The notes under the pieces were generated by a model. The model did not search any database. It saw only the letters and a program-made list of their open reading frames with translations, and was not told where the DNA came from. Shown here in pieces: positions 20,287 through 29,583 of a stretch of DNA of 64,000 nt; within the stretch, counting starts at the first letter, position 1; every line of letters begins with the position of its first letter. The translations under genes were made by a program, and so were the position numbers. Source of the DNA: Paracoccaceae bacterium (GTDB taxonomy: Bacteria; Pseudomonadota; Alphaproteobacteria; Rhodobacterales; Rhodobacteraceae); assembly GCA_030066905.1 (NCBI GenBank), contig JASJAR010000007.1, positions 115,515 to 179,514 on the forward strand, in the 5' to 3' direction.

Positions 20287-20865
20287 ATGCATCCGGTCCC
20301 CGGCGGCCATGTCGCGATGGTCGTGACCTATCTCGAAATGACCGAAGCCGCGGCGCCGAAGGACGTGCCCGAGCCGGAGGGCGCCGAGGTGCTCCCCTGG
20401 CCCGCGCCGCCCCTCGACGCGTACCGCGCACTGCAACGGCGGATCGGGGCGGACTGGCTCTGGGCGAGCCGGCTGCGGCTGTCGGACCGGTCGCTGGCGG
20501 AGGTGATCCACGCCCCGGATGTCGAAGTCTGGCGGCTGATGCGCGGCGCCGACGCCATCGGGATCGCCGAGCTCGACTTCCGCAAGCGCGGCGCCTGCGA
20601 ACTTCAGTTCTTCGGCGTCACCCCCGACGCCATCGGCACGACCGCCGCACGCTTGCTGATGAACGCCGCCACAGCCCGGGCCTGGGCCCGGCCGATCAGC
20701 CGGTTCCACCTCCACACCTGCACCCTCGACCACCCCAATGCGCTGGCCTTCTACCGCCGCTCGGGGTTTCGCGACTACAAACGCGCCGTCGAGGTCTTCC
20801 GCGACCCGCGCCTCGACGGGACGTTGCCGCCGAGCGCCGCGCCCAATATCGCAGTGCTCGAATGA
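20287..20865 (+). CDS. GNAT-family N-acetyltransferase
   Basis: A 192-residue acetyltransferase-like protein. A divergent GNAT core is visible (VWRLMRGADAIGIAELDFR, then LQFFGVTPDAIGTTAARLLM and LHTCTLDHPNALAFYRRSGF). The substrate is unknown. ATG 20287 is preferred because GGGCCGGGG lies upstream, although a GTG at 20272 forms a GTGA overlap with the eno stop. It overlaps the cupin gene by 4 nt. Confidence 0.85.
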   Translation: MHPVPGGHVAMVVTYLEMTEAAAPKDVPEPEGAEVLPWPAPPLDAYRALQRRIGADWLWASRLRLSDRSLAEVIHAPDVEVWRLMRGADAIGIAELDFRKRGACELQFFGVTPDAIGTTAARLLMNAATARAWARPISRFHLHTCTLDHPNALAFYRRSGFRDYKRAVEVFRDPRLDGTLPPSAAPNIAVLE

Positions 20866-21281
20866 CCGCCGACGAGATCGTCGCGAGCCTCGGCCTCGCA
20901 CCTCATCCCGAAGGCGGCTGGTACCGGGAGACCTGGGCCGCCGAAGGCTCCGGCCGGCCGGCGGGCACGGCGATCTATTTCCTTCTCAAGGCAGGCGAGC
21001 GCAGCCATTGGCACCGGGTCGACGCCGCCGAGATCTGGCATTTCTATGCCGGATCGCCGCTCACCTTGCGCATCGCCGAGACCGAGGCGGGACCGGCCGA
21101 GGTGCATCGGCTCGGCCCCGATCTCGCGTCCGACCGTCCGCAGGTGATCGTCCCGCCGCACCATTGGCAAGCCGCCGAGACCACCGGGGACTGGACGCTG
21201 GTGGGCTGCACCGTCTCCCCCGGATTCCGCTTCGAGGGGTTCGAACTGGCCCCGCCGGGGTTCGATGTTCCCGATGCGTGA
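20862..21281 (+). CDS. Cupin domain protein (DUF985)
   Basis: A 139-residue single-domain cupin of the DUF985 family. Conserved stretches are LGLAPHPEGGWYRETW near the start, YFLLKAGERSHWHRVDAAEIWHF with metal-binding His and Glu, and PGFRFEGFELAPPGF at the end. Some family members are annotated as sugar-epimerase-like, but function is unproven. The ATG overlaps the preceding acetyltransferase stop (ATGA). Confidence 0.88.
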   Translation: MTADEIVASLGLAPHPEGGWYRETWAAEGSGRPAGTAIYFLLKAGERSHWHRVDAAEIWHFYAGSPLTLRIAETEAGPAEVHRLGPDLASDRPQVIVPPHHWQAAETTGDWTLVGCTVSPGFRFEGFELAPPGFDVPDA

Positions 21282-21642
21282 CGACGACACCCACCGCAAG
21301 CTCGACCGGCTGGTGGCCCGCGAACGGCGCCGAAACGCGCTTCTGGCGCTGGCCATCGCCGCTCCGGCCCTCGTCGTCATCGTGGTGCTCGTGGGACCGT
21401 TCGAGCGGGCGGCGGCGCCGGAAACCGCAACCGTGATCGCCTCCGCCCTGCGTCATAGCGACAACATGCCCCGCAGGGCGCTCACCGTAGAACTCGCCGG
21501 GGGCGGGCTCGGCACGCTCACTATGGCGCCGAACCTCGCCCCGCCCATCGGCGCGGAGATCTGCGTCGTCCGCATCCGGCACATCGTCTTTCGGGGAACG
21601 CGGCTCCAACGCGCGTCCCCCGGCGCCTGCGACACCCGTTGA
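21265..21642 (+). CDS. Hypothetical single-span membrane protein
   Basis: A 125-residue protein that I do not recognise. A charged cytoplasmic N-terminus (DDDTHRKLDRLVARERRRN) precedes one membrane helix (ALLALAIAAPALVVIVVLVG), then a soluble domain of about 70 residues with two cysteines, probably outside the membrane. The start is ATG 21265 or 21274, overlapping the cupin gene end by 8-17 nt, so it is probably in the eno operon tail. The stop abuts repeat copy B. Confidence 0.7.
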   Translation: MFPMRDDDTHRKLDRLVARERRRNALLALAIAAPALVVIVVLVGPFERAAAPETATVIASALRHSDNMPRRALTVELAGGGLGTLTMAPNLAPPIGAEICVVRIRHIVFRGTRLQRASPGACDTR

Positions 21643-21705
21643 GGGGGCTGTCTGCCCCCGCGCGCGTGCCGCGCGCCCCCCGAGAGTTTTTTCAGGAAAA
21701 TGAAG
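21643..21705 (+). repeat. Rhodobacteraceae hairpin/T-run repeat, copy B
   Basis: GGGGGC-tgtct-GCCCCC at 21643-21659, a second GC-rich block, then GAGAGTTTTTTCAGGAAAATGAAG. It lies between convergent genes. The minus-strand anmK gene takes its last codons and its stop from the distal end of this element. Confidence 0.75.
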
Positions 21706-22813
21706 GCCGGTTGCGGCGCGTGGGGGCTCCGGCGACCTGACCGCCTGCGACCGGCGCCGGCACCCCGGTCGTCCCCGGCGCCGAGGTCGGCAGGCCGCGG
21801 AGCACCCGGACCGCGAGGTAGCCGAAGGCCTGGGCTTCGAGCATGTCGCCGTCGAGCCCGGCCGCCTCGACGGGCGCCACCGGACAGGGGCAGCGGGCGG
21901 CGAGTTCAGCCATGATCGCTGGGTTCTTGCGGCCGCCGCCGGTGACGAAGAGGCGCTCGGGCGGGCACGGGCAATGGCTGAGGCCCTCGGCGGCGGCTGC
22001 GGCGGCGATGGCTGCGAGCGTGGCGGCGGCGTCTTCGTCGGCGAGCGGGGCGACCCGCTCGGCCAGACCCGGGAAGTCGTCCCGGTCGAGGGATTTCGGC
22101 GGCACCCTGGCGAAGTAGGGGGCGGCCAGAAAGCCCGCAACGAGGCTCTCGTCGGGCCGCCCGGCACGCGCCAGCGCGCCGCCGGCGTCGAAGGCGAGAC
22201 CACGGCGCGCCCGGAGGAGGTCGTCGACGGGCGCGTTGGCGGGCCCGGTATCGAAGGCGAGGATCGCGCCGGGGGTTTCGGGCTTCGGTGCAGCGAGATC
22301 GAGCCAGGTGAGGTTGCCGACGCCGCCGAGGTTGAGGACCGCCACATGCCGCCCCACCCCGGCCGGCGCGAGCGCCGCGAAGTGGTAAAACGGCGCGAAC
22401 GGCGCCCCCTCGCCCCCCATTGCCACATCGGCCGAGCGGAAGTCCCAGACCACCGGCAGCCCCAGGGCCGTCGCCAGCACATCCCCCGAACCCAGTTGCC
22501 GCGTGCCCCGGCCCCTAGGATCGTGGGCGACGGTCTGGCCGTGAAAGCCGATGACGTCGACCTCCCCGAACTCCGCCAGAAGCTCCGCATGGGCCGTCTC
22601 GATCACCTCCGAGGCCGCCTCGATGGCGTCGCTTTCGTCCCAGGCGCCGAAGGCGGCGCGGATCGTCTCCCGTTCGGGCGCGGTATAGGGCCGGTAGGCG
22701 GACGGCCCCGTCTCGAACACCGTCTCCCCGTCGGTCACAACGACGGCCGCATCGATGCCGTCGAGCGAGGTGCCCGACATCGCGCCCAGGGCCCGCACAG
22801 CTCTGTCCTTCAC
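21692..22813 (-). CDS. anmK: Anhydro-N-acetylmuramic acid kinase
   Basis: AnmK phosphorylates and opens 1,6-anhydroMurNAc during peptidoglycan recycling. The 373-residue protein has the ATP-binding start [51 protein letters not shown] and the C-terminal [16 protein letters not shown]. The last residues (RRNRPSFS) are not family-like: the final SFS and the stop are encoded by the end of repeat copy B. The start ATG 22813 is divergent from tyrS across 69 nt. Confidence 0.94.
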   Translation of the reverse strand: MKDRAVRALGAMSGTSLDGIDAAVVVTDGETVFETGPSAYRPYTAPERETIRAAFGAWDESDAIEAASEVIETAHAELLAEFGEVDVIGFHGQTVAHDPRGRGTRQLGSGDVLATALGLPVVWDFRSADVAMGGEGAPFAPFYHFAALAPAGVGRHVAVLNLGGVGNLTWLDLAAPKPETPGAILAFDTGPANAPVDDLLRARRGLAFDAGGALARAGRPDESLVAGFLAAPYFARVPPKSLDRDDFPGLAERVAPLADEDAAATLAAIAAAAAAEGLSHCPCPPERLFVTGGGRKNPAIMAELAARCPCPVAPVEAAGLDGDMLEAQAFGYLAVRVLRGLPTSAPGTTGVPAPVAGGQVAGAPTRRNRPSFS

Positions 22814-22882
22814 CGCTTTCCCTCCCTACCCCGCGCCGATATAAGCGCGCGACCCCGTTCCCTTGAGCTACCCAAGCCGCCC

Positions 22883-24136
22883 ATGACCTACCACCCGAAA
22901 TCGGACTTCATCGCCACGATCATGGCGCGCGGCTTTCTCGCCGATTGCACCGCGCTCGAAGACCTCGACGCGCGGTTCCACCGCGAGACGGTGACGGGCT
23001 ATATCGGCTTCGACCTCACCGCCACCTCGCTCCATATCGGCAATCTCGTCCAGATCATGCTTCTCCGCTGGATGCAGAAGACCGGGCACCGGCCGATCAC
23101 GCTGATGGGCGGCGGAACCACCAAAGTGGGCGACCCTTCGGGCAAGGACGAGATGAGAAAGATGCTCTCGGTGGCCGAGATCGAGGCCAATGCGGAGGGC
23201 ATCCGCCAGGTCTTCGCCCGTTACATCCGGTACGGCGACGGGCCGACCGACAGCCCGCTGGTGAACAACGCCGAATGGCTCGACGAGCTCGGCTACATCG
23301 CTTTTCTGCGCGATATCGGGAAGCATTTCACGATCAACCGGCTCCTGGCGTTCGAAAGCGTCAAGTCGCGCCTCGACCGGGAGCAGGCGCTCTCGTTCAT
23401 CGAGTTCAACTACATGCTGCTTCAGGCCTACGACTTCCTCGAACTCTACCGCCGCCACGGCTGCATCCTCCAGATGGGCGGGTCGGACCAGTGGGGCAAC
23501 ATCGTCTCGGGCGCGGACCTCATCCGCCGGGTCGAGGGGGCGGAGGCCTTCGGGCTGACGACCCCGCTTGTCACCCGGTCGGACGGCAAGAAGATGGGCA
23601 AGTCCGCCGAAGGGGCGATCTGGCTCAACGAGGACCGGATGAGCTCCTACGACTTCTGGCAATGGTGGCGGAACGTCGACGACGCCGATGTGGGGAAGTT
23701 TCTGAAGATGTTCACCGAGCTGCCGCTGGAGGAGTGCGACCGTCTCGGGGCTCTCGGAGGAGCCGAGATCAACGAGGCCAAGGTGCGGCTGGCAAACGAG
23801 GTCACCGCGCTCTGCCGCGGCGCCGAAGCGGCGGCCGCCGCCGAAGCCACCGCACGGGAGGTGTTCGAGAAGGGCGGCGTTGGGGACGATTTGCCGACCC
23901 TCGCCCTCGACCCTGCGGAGGTTGCCGACGGCATCTCGGTGGTCCAGCTCATCGTGCGGTCGGGCCTTGCGAAATCCGGCAAGGAAGCCAAGCGCCTGAT
24001 CGCCGACCACGGGGCGCGGCTCGACGATGCGCCGCTCACCGACCCCGGCCTGATGCTCGACGCCGCCGCGCTGGCCTCTCCGGTGAAACTCTCGGCGGGA
24101 CGCAAACGCCACGCGCTGGTGACGCTGGCGGAATAG
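22883..24136 (+). CDS. tyrS: Tyrosyl-tRNA synthetase
   Basis: Charges tRNA-Tyr. The 417-residue protein has the class I signatures SLHIGNL (HIGH) and KKMGKS (KMSKS), the tyrosine-site region [26 protein letters not shown], and a C-terminal S4-type RNA-binding domain ([20 protein letters not shown]). ATG 22883 begins the family sequence [18 protein letters not shown]; a much longer upstream open frame is antisense to anmK and was rejected. It is convergent with the next gene, 7 nt apart. Confidence 0.97.
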   Translation: MTYHPKSDFIATIMARGFLADCTALEDLDARFHRETVTGYIGFDLTATSLHIGNLVQIMLLRWMQKTGHRPITLMGGGTTKVGDPSGKDEMRKMLSVAEIEANAEGIRQVFARYIRYGDGPTDSPLVNNAEWLDELGYIAFLRDIGKHFTINRLLAFESVKSRLDREQALSFIEFNYMLLQAYDFLELYRRHGCILQMGGSDQWGNIVSGADLIRRVEGAEAFGLTTPLVTRSDGKKMGKSAEGAIWLNEDRMSSYDFWQWWRNVDDADVGKFLKMFTELPLEECDRLGALGGAEINEAKVRLANEVTALCRGAEAAAAAEATAREVFEKGGVGDDLPTLALDPAEVADGISVVQLIVRSGLAKSGKEAKRLIADHGARLDDAPLTDPGLMLDAAALASPVKLSAGRKRHALVTLAE

Positions 24137-24143
24137 CGACGGC

Positions 24144-25115
24144 TTAGCTCGACCCGAGCATCCAATCTCCTTCCGGGAAAAAGGCGTGATAGGCAAAGGC
24201 GAACATCACGTCGTGCGGCAGGTCGTTCCCGTCGGCGTCGCGCACCCGCACCGTGCCCACGTCCCGCGACTGGGCGATGATCGCGCCGTCGAGGGCCGAG
24301 GCCTGCCCGGCCGTCCAGGTGATCGTGACGCCGTTCTCGCTGACCTCGCCCTCGGCAGCCAGCCGGTCGAACGGCCAGGCCTGCGCGCCCACGCGCACGA
24401 CCCGCATCATCGGGTTGATCCCGTGGGGCGGCATCTCGCCGGAGTAGAACCGGTTCCAGGGCCGGCCGCTGTCGTAACCGACGTAAGGGTTCTGACCGTA
24501 GCGGCGGTTCCAGTTCGGTTCGTCCATCACAAGGCCGTCCGGATTGCGGGCGACAAACTCGTCCCAGCTTTCCATCCAGGCGGGAAGCTGGGTGAGTTCG
24601 GTGCCGGCATGCTCGCCCACGATGCCCTCGCCGATGGCCTGCTGCCACCAGCTTTCGGTCTCGCGGTCATACATCACCATGTCGGATTTTCTGAGCTTGC
24701 CGGAGACCCCAAAGGACAAAAGCTCCCCATCGACACGGCGGTCGAATACCATGCCGGAATTGCACAAGGGGCAGAAGGTGACCGCAAACGGCACCCCGCC
24801 GGCTTCGTCATTGGCGATCTCGTGCCAGGTCAGATAGCGGATCGGATAGGCGCGCGGCACCGCCCCCTCGATCTCGACGGCGATCACCGGCTCGCGCCCG
24901 CCGATCCCGGTCTTGTCGGCCACCGCGATCATCGCGGGGTCGTCGATCGCTGGGATGTTGTCGCGCGGGATGACGCTGACGATCTCGGTGAGCGGCACGG
25001 TGGAGCGGTCGAAATCGGTCTGCGGGAATTCGTTCTGCCAGAACCGGGGCTCGGCGGCGGCAGCGCTGCTGCCGAGGCCGATGACGGCGGCGGCGATGAC
25101 GGGAAGAAGCTGCAT
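24144..25115 (-). CDS. DUF3179 domain-containing secreted protein
   Basis: A 323-residue exported protein of unknown function. A signal peptide covers about residues 1-21 (LPVIAAAVIGLGSSAAAA). The DUF3179 family core shows PAIDDPAMIAVAD, PIRYLTWHEIANDEAGG, and FCPLCNSGMVFDR with a CxxC that could bind metal or form a disulphide, and later YDRETESWWQQAIGE. It is monocistronic as far as can be seen, with nothing recognisable in the 304 nt upstream. Confidence 0.88.
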   Translation of the reverse strand: MQLLPVIAAAVIGLGSSAAAAEPRFWQNEFPQTDFDRSTVPLTEIVSVIPRDNIPAIDDPAMIAVADKTGIGGREPVIAVEIEGAVPRAYPIRYLTWHEIANDEAGGVPFAVTFCPLCNSGMVFDRRVDGELLSFGVSGKLRKSDMVMYDRETESWWQQAIGEGIVGEHAGTELTQLPAWMESWDEFVARNPDGLVMDEPNWNRRYGQNPYVGYDSGRPWNRFYSGEMPPHGINPMMRVVRVGAQAWPFDRLAAEGEVSENGVTITWTAGQASALDGAIIAQSRDVGTVRVRDADGNDLPHDVMFAFAYHAFFPEGDWMLGSS

Positions 25116-25419
25116 CGGGTCACTCCTCTGGGCAGATGAATAGAGTGTACCGCCGGCGCCGGGTCGAAACAGCCCGCCTCGCGAAAGGTTGTTCGGGTGT
25201 CAGCCGTCGTGTACCGACCGGGTACCGTTCCAACGGTCACGACCGGTCGAACCGGACGGACGACAACCCGGCTCTCCGCGCGTCGCAGCGCCATGGTCCG
25301 CGGGGCCCGCCGCCACGGTCTGCCGGACTCGGGGCTTCACCGCCGCGCCGCGCCTGGCCGTTCGGCTTGTGACAGGGGGAGCCCACCGCTAACCGGCCTC
25401 ACCCGGGAGAGGAAACCCT
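25116..25419. other. Intergenic, 304 nt, no gene identified
   Basis: It separates the divergent DUF3179 and FkbM genes and so should contain both promoters. I saw no convincing -35/-10 pair, terminator or small gene with an SD site. Confidence 0.5.
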
Positions 25420-26124
25420 ATGCGCGAAACCTTTACCTCGCCCCAGGTGCAGGTGGTCCGGACGACCGTTCTGGGCGAAGAGATCTTCTTTTCGGTCGAC
25501 CAGCCGGGGGATGCCGTTCAGAGCCACCACCTGAAAGGCCGCTTCTACGAGGCGGACGAGCTTCTCATCATGTCGAAGGCTTTCCCCAAAGGCGGTCGTT
25601 TTCTCGATATCGGCGCGAATACGGGAAACCACAGCCTGTTCTTCGGACGGATCATGGGGGCGAGCCGTATTCTGCCCATCGAAGTCAATCCGCGGATCAT
25701 CGGACTGCTGAAATCGAACCTCATTCTCAACCGGCTTGACGGCATATGCGACCTCCGGCATCTGGGCCTCGGCCTCCACAGCCGGCGCCTAGAGGGGGCC
25801 TCCATCAGCTTTCGCGAACGCAATATCGGCGGAGCGAAGGTCTCCCCCGACGGCGGCGATCTGACCCTTGTGACGGGCGACGACATCCTCGACAGCGCCT
25901 TCGACCTCGTGAAGATCGACGTCGAAGGATCGGAGATGGACGTCCTGCTTGGAATGGAGCGCTTCATCGGTCAGTTCCGCCCGACGATGTTCATCGAGGT
26001 GAACAACACCAATGCCGAACGGTTTTTCGACTGGATCAGGGACAACGACTACGTCGTGTCGGACGAATTCAGACGATACAAGGGGAACTGCAATTACCTG
26101 ATCCTGCCCGCTACGGAGGCGTGA
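25420..26124 (+). CDS. FkbM-family SAM-dependent methyltransferase
   Basis: A 234-residue protein of the FkbM methyltransferase family, often found modifying sugars or lipids in polysaccharide and natural-product pathways. SAM-binding motif I is FLDIGANTGNHSLFFG near residue 62. Later elements are LPIEVNPRI, DLVKIDVEGSEMDVLLGM and PTMFIEVNN. The SD GGGAGAGG precedes the ATG. It stands alone between unrelated genes, so its acceptor is unknown. Confidence 0.88.
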   Translation: MRETFTSPQVQVVRTTVLGEEIFFSVDQPGDAVQSHHLKGRFYEADELLIMSKAFPKGGRFLDIGANTGNHSLFFGRIMGASRILPIEVNPRIIGLLKSNLILNRLDGICDLRHLGLGLHSRRLEGASISFRERNIGGAKVSPDGGDLTLVTGDDILDSAFDLVKIDVEGSEMDVLLGMERFIGQFRPTMFIEVNNTNAERFFDWIRDNDYVVSDEFRRYKGNCNYLILPATEA

Positions 26125-26240
26125 CCGATCCCGGGCGACATCGCCCCTTTTCGGCCGTCACCCGGTAGCTTCCAGGCCCATGGCCGCGACGCGATCGCGG
26201 TCCGTCCGCGGGCACGATAAGCGCGGCGACCGACGCCGTC

Positions 26241-26786
26241 CTACTCCGTTACCCGCACCGCCTCCATTACATCCGGCGCCCCGATCACCGCGCCGTTCTG
26301 GCCCTCGCCGCGCTTGATCGCGTCGACCACGTCCATGCCCGACGTGACCTGTCCGACGACCGTGTATTGTCCGTTCAGAAACGGGCCGTCGGCGAACATG
26401 ATGAAGAACTGCGAGTTGGCCGAATTTGGGTCCTGGGCGCGGGCCATGCCGACGATGCCCCGCTTGTACTCGATGTCGGAAAACTCCGCCGGAAGGTCCG
26501 GGCGGTCCGACCCGCCCATCCCGGCGCGGGACATGTTCCCGCCGACCTGTCCGAACTCGACATCGCCGGTCTGAGCCATGAACCCGTCGATCACCCGGTG
26601 GAAGACCACATTGTCATAGGCGCCCTCGGCGGCCAGGGCCGTGATCTGCTCGACATGGGCGGGGGCGACCTCTTCGAAGAGGTCGATCACCACGGTGCCG
26701 TTGGCTTCCCCGGCGATGTCGATCTCGAGGCCCGTTGCAGCGGCCGGGCCGGCTGCGAGAAGAGCGATGAGCGTATGCTTAAGCAT
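26241..26786 (-). CDS. Cyclophilin-type peptidyl-prolyl isomerase, exported
   Basis: A PPIase of 181 residues with an N-terminal signal peptide (MLKHTLIALLAAGPAAA), so periplasmic. The cyclophilin core has VVFHRVIDGFMAQTGD with the catalytic Arg, NSANSQFFIMF and LNGQYTVVGQV. It catalyses cis-trans isomerisation of Xaa-Pro bonds in envelope proteins. It overlaps the preceding cytoplasmic paralogue by 8 nt, so the pair is co-transcribed. Confidence 0.93.
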   Translation of the reverse strand: MLKHTLIALLAAGPAAATGLEIDIAGEANGTVVIDLFEEVAPAHVEQITALAAEGAYDNVVFHRVIDGFMAQTGDVEFGQVGGNMSRAGMGGSDRPDLPAEFSDIEYKRGIVGMARAQDPNSANSQFFIMFADGPFLNGQYTVVGQVTSGMDVVDAIKRGEGQNGAVIGAPDVMEAVRVTE

Positions 26787-27285
26787 CGGCGGCCACCTTC
26801 ACGGAAATCATCTTGTCGGGGTTCATCGGCGGTTCGCCGCGGGCGATCTTGTCGACATGGTCCATCCCTTCGATGACCCGGCCATAGACGGTGTATTGGC
26901 CGTTGAGGAAATCGTTGTCCTTGAAATTGATGAAGAATTGCGAGTTCGCCGAATTGGGGTTCTGCGACCGCGCCGCCCCGAGCGTGCCTCTTGCATGGGG
27001 AAGCTTCGAAAACTCCGCCGGCACGTCCGGCAGATCCGAGCCCCCCGTGCCGCAGCGGTTGAGGTTGAACCCCTCGCCCGCCACGCCGTGCTCGACATCG
27101 CCGGTCTGGGCCATGAACCCGTCGATCACCCGGTGGAACACGACGCCGTCATAGGCGCCGGCACGGGCAAGCTCCTTCATCCGTTCGGTGTGTTTCGGCG
27201 CGACATCGGCCAGAAGCTCGATTGTCACGGTGCCGTCTTTCAGCTCGATCAGAATGGTGTTCTCGGGGTCGTTGATCTCGGCCAT
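26779..27285 (-). CDS. Cyclophilin-type peptidyl-prolyl isomerase, cytoplasmic
   Basis: A 168-residue cyclophilin without a signal peptide (MAEINDPENTILIELKDGTV), expected in the cytoplasm. The core motifs are VVFHRVIDGFMAQTGD, NSANSQFFINF and LNGQYTVYGRVIEGMD. It is the upstream member of a tandem pair, and the repeated motifs indicate an old duplication followed by export of one copy. The divergent pgk gene begins 136 nt away. Confidence 0.94.
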   Translation of the reverse strand: MAEINDPENTILIELKDGTVTIELLADVAPKHTERMKELARAGAYDGVVFHRVIDGFMAQTGDVEHGVAGEGFNLNRCGTGGSDLPDVPAEFSKLPHARGTLGAARSQNPNSANSQFFINFKDNDFLNGQYTVYGRVIEGMDHVDKIARGEPPMNPDKMISVKVAADA

Positions 27286-27421
27286 CCGCCTCTCCCTTTT
27301 TGCTCGGGCTGGACCCTAGTGCGGCCGGGGCCGAAGGGAAACCCGCCCGCGCAAGGTTTCGCCGGTTGACGCGCGGGCCGGCATAGGGTGAGTGAAGACA
27401 GTCAAAGCCAGGGAGGCCGCC

Positions 27422-28606
27422 ATGGGCTGGAAGACGCTCGACGACATGGACCTTGACGGGAAAACGGTGGTCACCCGTGTCGATATCAACGTGCCCGTCG
27501 AGAACGGGGTCGTCACCGACGCCACCCGGATCGAACGGATCAAGCCGACCATTGACGACATTCTCGCCAAAGGCGGCAAGCCGGTGCTTCTCGCCCATTT
27601 CGGCCGCCCCAAGGGCCAGCCCAACCCCGAGATGAGCCTTCGCATCGTCCAGCCGAAGCTCGAAGAGGTGCTGGGCCGCGCGGTGACCTTCGTCGAACGC
27701 CCGAGCCGGGAGATGATCGACGCCGCACCGGCGAACGCGGTGATTCTCGTGGAGAACACGCGGTTCACCAAGATGGAAACCGACAACGACCCCCAGATGG
27801 CGAAGTTCCTTGCAAGCCTCGGCGATGTTTACGTCAACGACGCCTTTTCCGCCGCCCACCGGGCGCATGCCTCGACCGAAGGGGTGGCCCGGCTTCTGCC
27901 GTCGGCGGCGGGGCGGCTGATGGAGGCCGAGTTATCGGCGCTCGAAAAGGCGCTTGGCAGTCCTGAGCGGCCGGTCGTGGCGCTCGTCGGCGGGGCGAAG
28001 GTGTCGACCAAGCTCGAACTTCTCGCGAACCTCGTCCGCAGGGTGGATCACCTTGTGATCGGCGGCGGCATGGCGAACACGTTTCTCGCCGCCCAGGGCC
28101 ACGAGATCGGCACCTCGCTCGCCGAACGCGAGATGACCGGCACCGCGGCCGACATTCTCGCCGGCGCCGACGAGGCGGCCTGCGAGATTATCCTGCCGGT
28201 GGATGTGGCCGTGGCCGACAAGCTCGAAGAACGCAAGAGCGTGACCCATGCCGCGATCGGGGACGTCGCCGCCGACCAGGCCATCTTCGATGCCGGGCCG
28301 CTCACCGTGACGCGCATCAAGGAGGTGCTCGGCGCGGCGAAGACCTTCGTGATGAACGGCCCCCTCGGTGTCTTCGAGGTCGCCCCCTACCACCAGGCCA
28401 CCTTCGGGGTGCTCGACGAGGTGGCCCGGCTCACCAATGCCGGCAAGCTCGTCTCCATCGCCGGCGGCGGCGACACGGTGGGGGCGATCAACGCCGCGGG
28501 GCATTACGACGATTTCTCTTACGTCTCCACCGCCGGCGGGGCGTTTCTGGAATGGATGGAAGGCAAGGAGCTGCCCGGCGTGGCGGCCCTGATGCAGCAA
28601 GACTAA
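27422..28606 (+). CDS. pgk: Phosphoglycerate kinase
   Basis: Pgk interconverts 1,3-bisphosphoglycerate and 3-phosphoglycerate with ATP gain. The 394-residue protein has the N-domain motif [27 protein letters not shown], the nucleotide-side [21 protein letters not shown] and the C-terminal [12 protein letters not shown] 27422 is the family start ([16 protein letters not shown]), 30 nt inside a longer open frame. The class I aldolase follows 13 nt later, making a glycolytic/gluconeogenic pair. Confidence 0.97.
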   Translation: MGWKTLDDMDLDGKTVVTRVDINVPVENGVVTDATRIERIKPTIDDILAKGGKPVLLAHFGRPKGQPNPEMSLRIVQPKLEEVLGRAVTFVERPSREMIDAAPANAVILVENTRFTKMETDNDPQMAKFLASLGDVYVNDAFSAAHRAHASTEGVARLLPSAAGRLMEAELSALEKALGSPERPVVALVGGAKVSTKLELLANLVRRVDHLVIGGGMANTFLAAQGHEIGTSLAEREMTGTAADILAGADEAACEIILPVDVAVADKLEERKSVTHAAIGDVAADQAIFDAGPLTVTRIKEVLGAAKTFVMNGPLGVFEVAPYHQATFGVLDEVARLTNAGKLVSIAGGGDTVGAINAAGHYDDFSYVSTAGGAFLEWMEGKELPGVAALMQQD

Positions 28607-28619
28607 AGGAGTTCTGAAG

Positions 28620-29513
28620 ATGACCCAACAGGCCATGGCCGCCCAGATGCGCGCCGGCGACGGCTTCATCGCCGCCCTCGACCAGTCCGGCGGCTCGACC
28701 CCGAAAGCGCTCGCCCTCTACGGCATCGAGGAAAGTCGCTATTCGGGCGAGGCGGAGATGTTCGACCTCATCCACGCGATGCGCACCCGGATCATCAAGA
28801 GCCCGGCCTTTACCGGCGACAAGATCGTCGGCGCGATCCTTTTCGAGATGACGATGGACCGCGAGATCGACGGCGTGCCGACGGCGAAGTACCTGTGGGA
28901 AAGCCGCCAGGTCGTGCCGCATCTCAAAGTCGACAAGGGGCTCGCCGACAGCGCCGACGACGTCAAGCTGATGAAGGACATTCCCGATCTCGACACGCTC
29001 TGCGAACGCGCCGTCGGGCACGGCGTTTTCGGAACGAAGATGCGGTCGGTCATCGATGGGGCGAACCCGAAAGGCATTCGCGCCAATGTCGCCCAGCAGT
29101 TCCGCTTCGGCGAACAGATCCTGCGCCATGGGCTGGTGCCGATCCTGGAGCCCGAGGTGACGATCTCGATCTCCGACAAGGCCGAAGCCGAGGACATCCT
29201 GCGCGACGAACTCCTTGAGGGGCTCGACGCGCTGCCCGAGGGCCAGGAGGTGATGCTGAAGCTCTCCCTGCCGACGAAGGCCAACCAGTACAAACCCCTC
29301 GTCGATCACCCCAAGGTTATGCGGGTCGTCGCGCTCTCGGGCGGGTACTCCCGCGACGAGGCCAATACGCTTCTGGCTGAGAATACCGGCGTGATCGCGA
29401 GCTTTTCGAGGGCCCTCACCGAAGGGCTGTCGGACGGACAGTCCGACGCGGAGTTCGACGCGACCCTGGCGGCGACCATCGAGAGCATCTACGCGGCCTC
29501 CGTGGCCGGCTGA
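28620..29513 (+). CDS. Fructose-bisphosphate aldolase, class I
   Basis: A 297-residue class I (Schiff-base) aldolase that splits fructose-1,6-bisphosphate into triose phosphates. Typical features are [17 protein letters not shown] near the start, the [10 protein letters not shown] segment and [11 protein letters not shown] with the expected Schiff-base lysine region, then [14 protein letters not shown]. An SD AAAGGAG lies before the ATG. It is downstream of pgk in one operon and is followed directly by repeat copy C. Confidence 0.93.
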   Translation: MTQQAMAAQMRAGDGFIAALDQSGGSTPKALALYGIEESRYSGEAEMFDLIHAMRTRIIKSPAFTGDKIVGAILFEMTMDREIDGVPTAKYLWESRQVVPHLKVDKGLADSADDVKLMKDIPDLDTLCERAVGHGVFGTKMRSVIDGANPKGIRANVAQQFRFGEQILRHGLVPILEPEVTISISDKAEAEDILRDELLEGLDALPEGQEVMLKLSLPTKANQYKPLVDHPKVMRVVALSGGYSRDEANTLLAENTGVIASFSRALTEGLSDGQSDAEFDATLAATIESIYAASVAG

Positions 29514-29517
29514 GGCC

Positions 29518-29582
29518 GGAGGGGGGCTGCCTGCCCCCCGCCCTTCGGCCCCCCCGGGGAGTATTTTTTGGGAAAATGAAGG
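29518..29582 (+). repeat. Rhodobacteraceae hairpin/T-run repeat, copy C
   Basis: GGGGGGC at 29521-29527 pairs with GCCCCCC at 29533-29539, then a second C-rich/G-rich block and GGAGTATTTTTTGGGAAAATGAAG. It lies between the aldolase gene and the convergent acyl-CoA dehydrogenase gene, whose stop is 2 nt beyond the element. Confidence 0.75.
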
Positions 29583-29583
29583 C

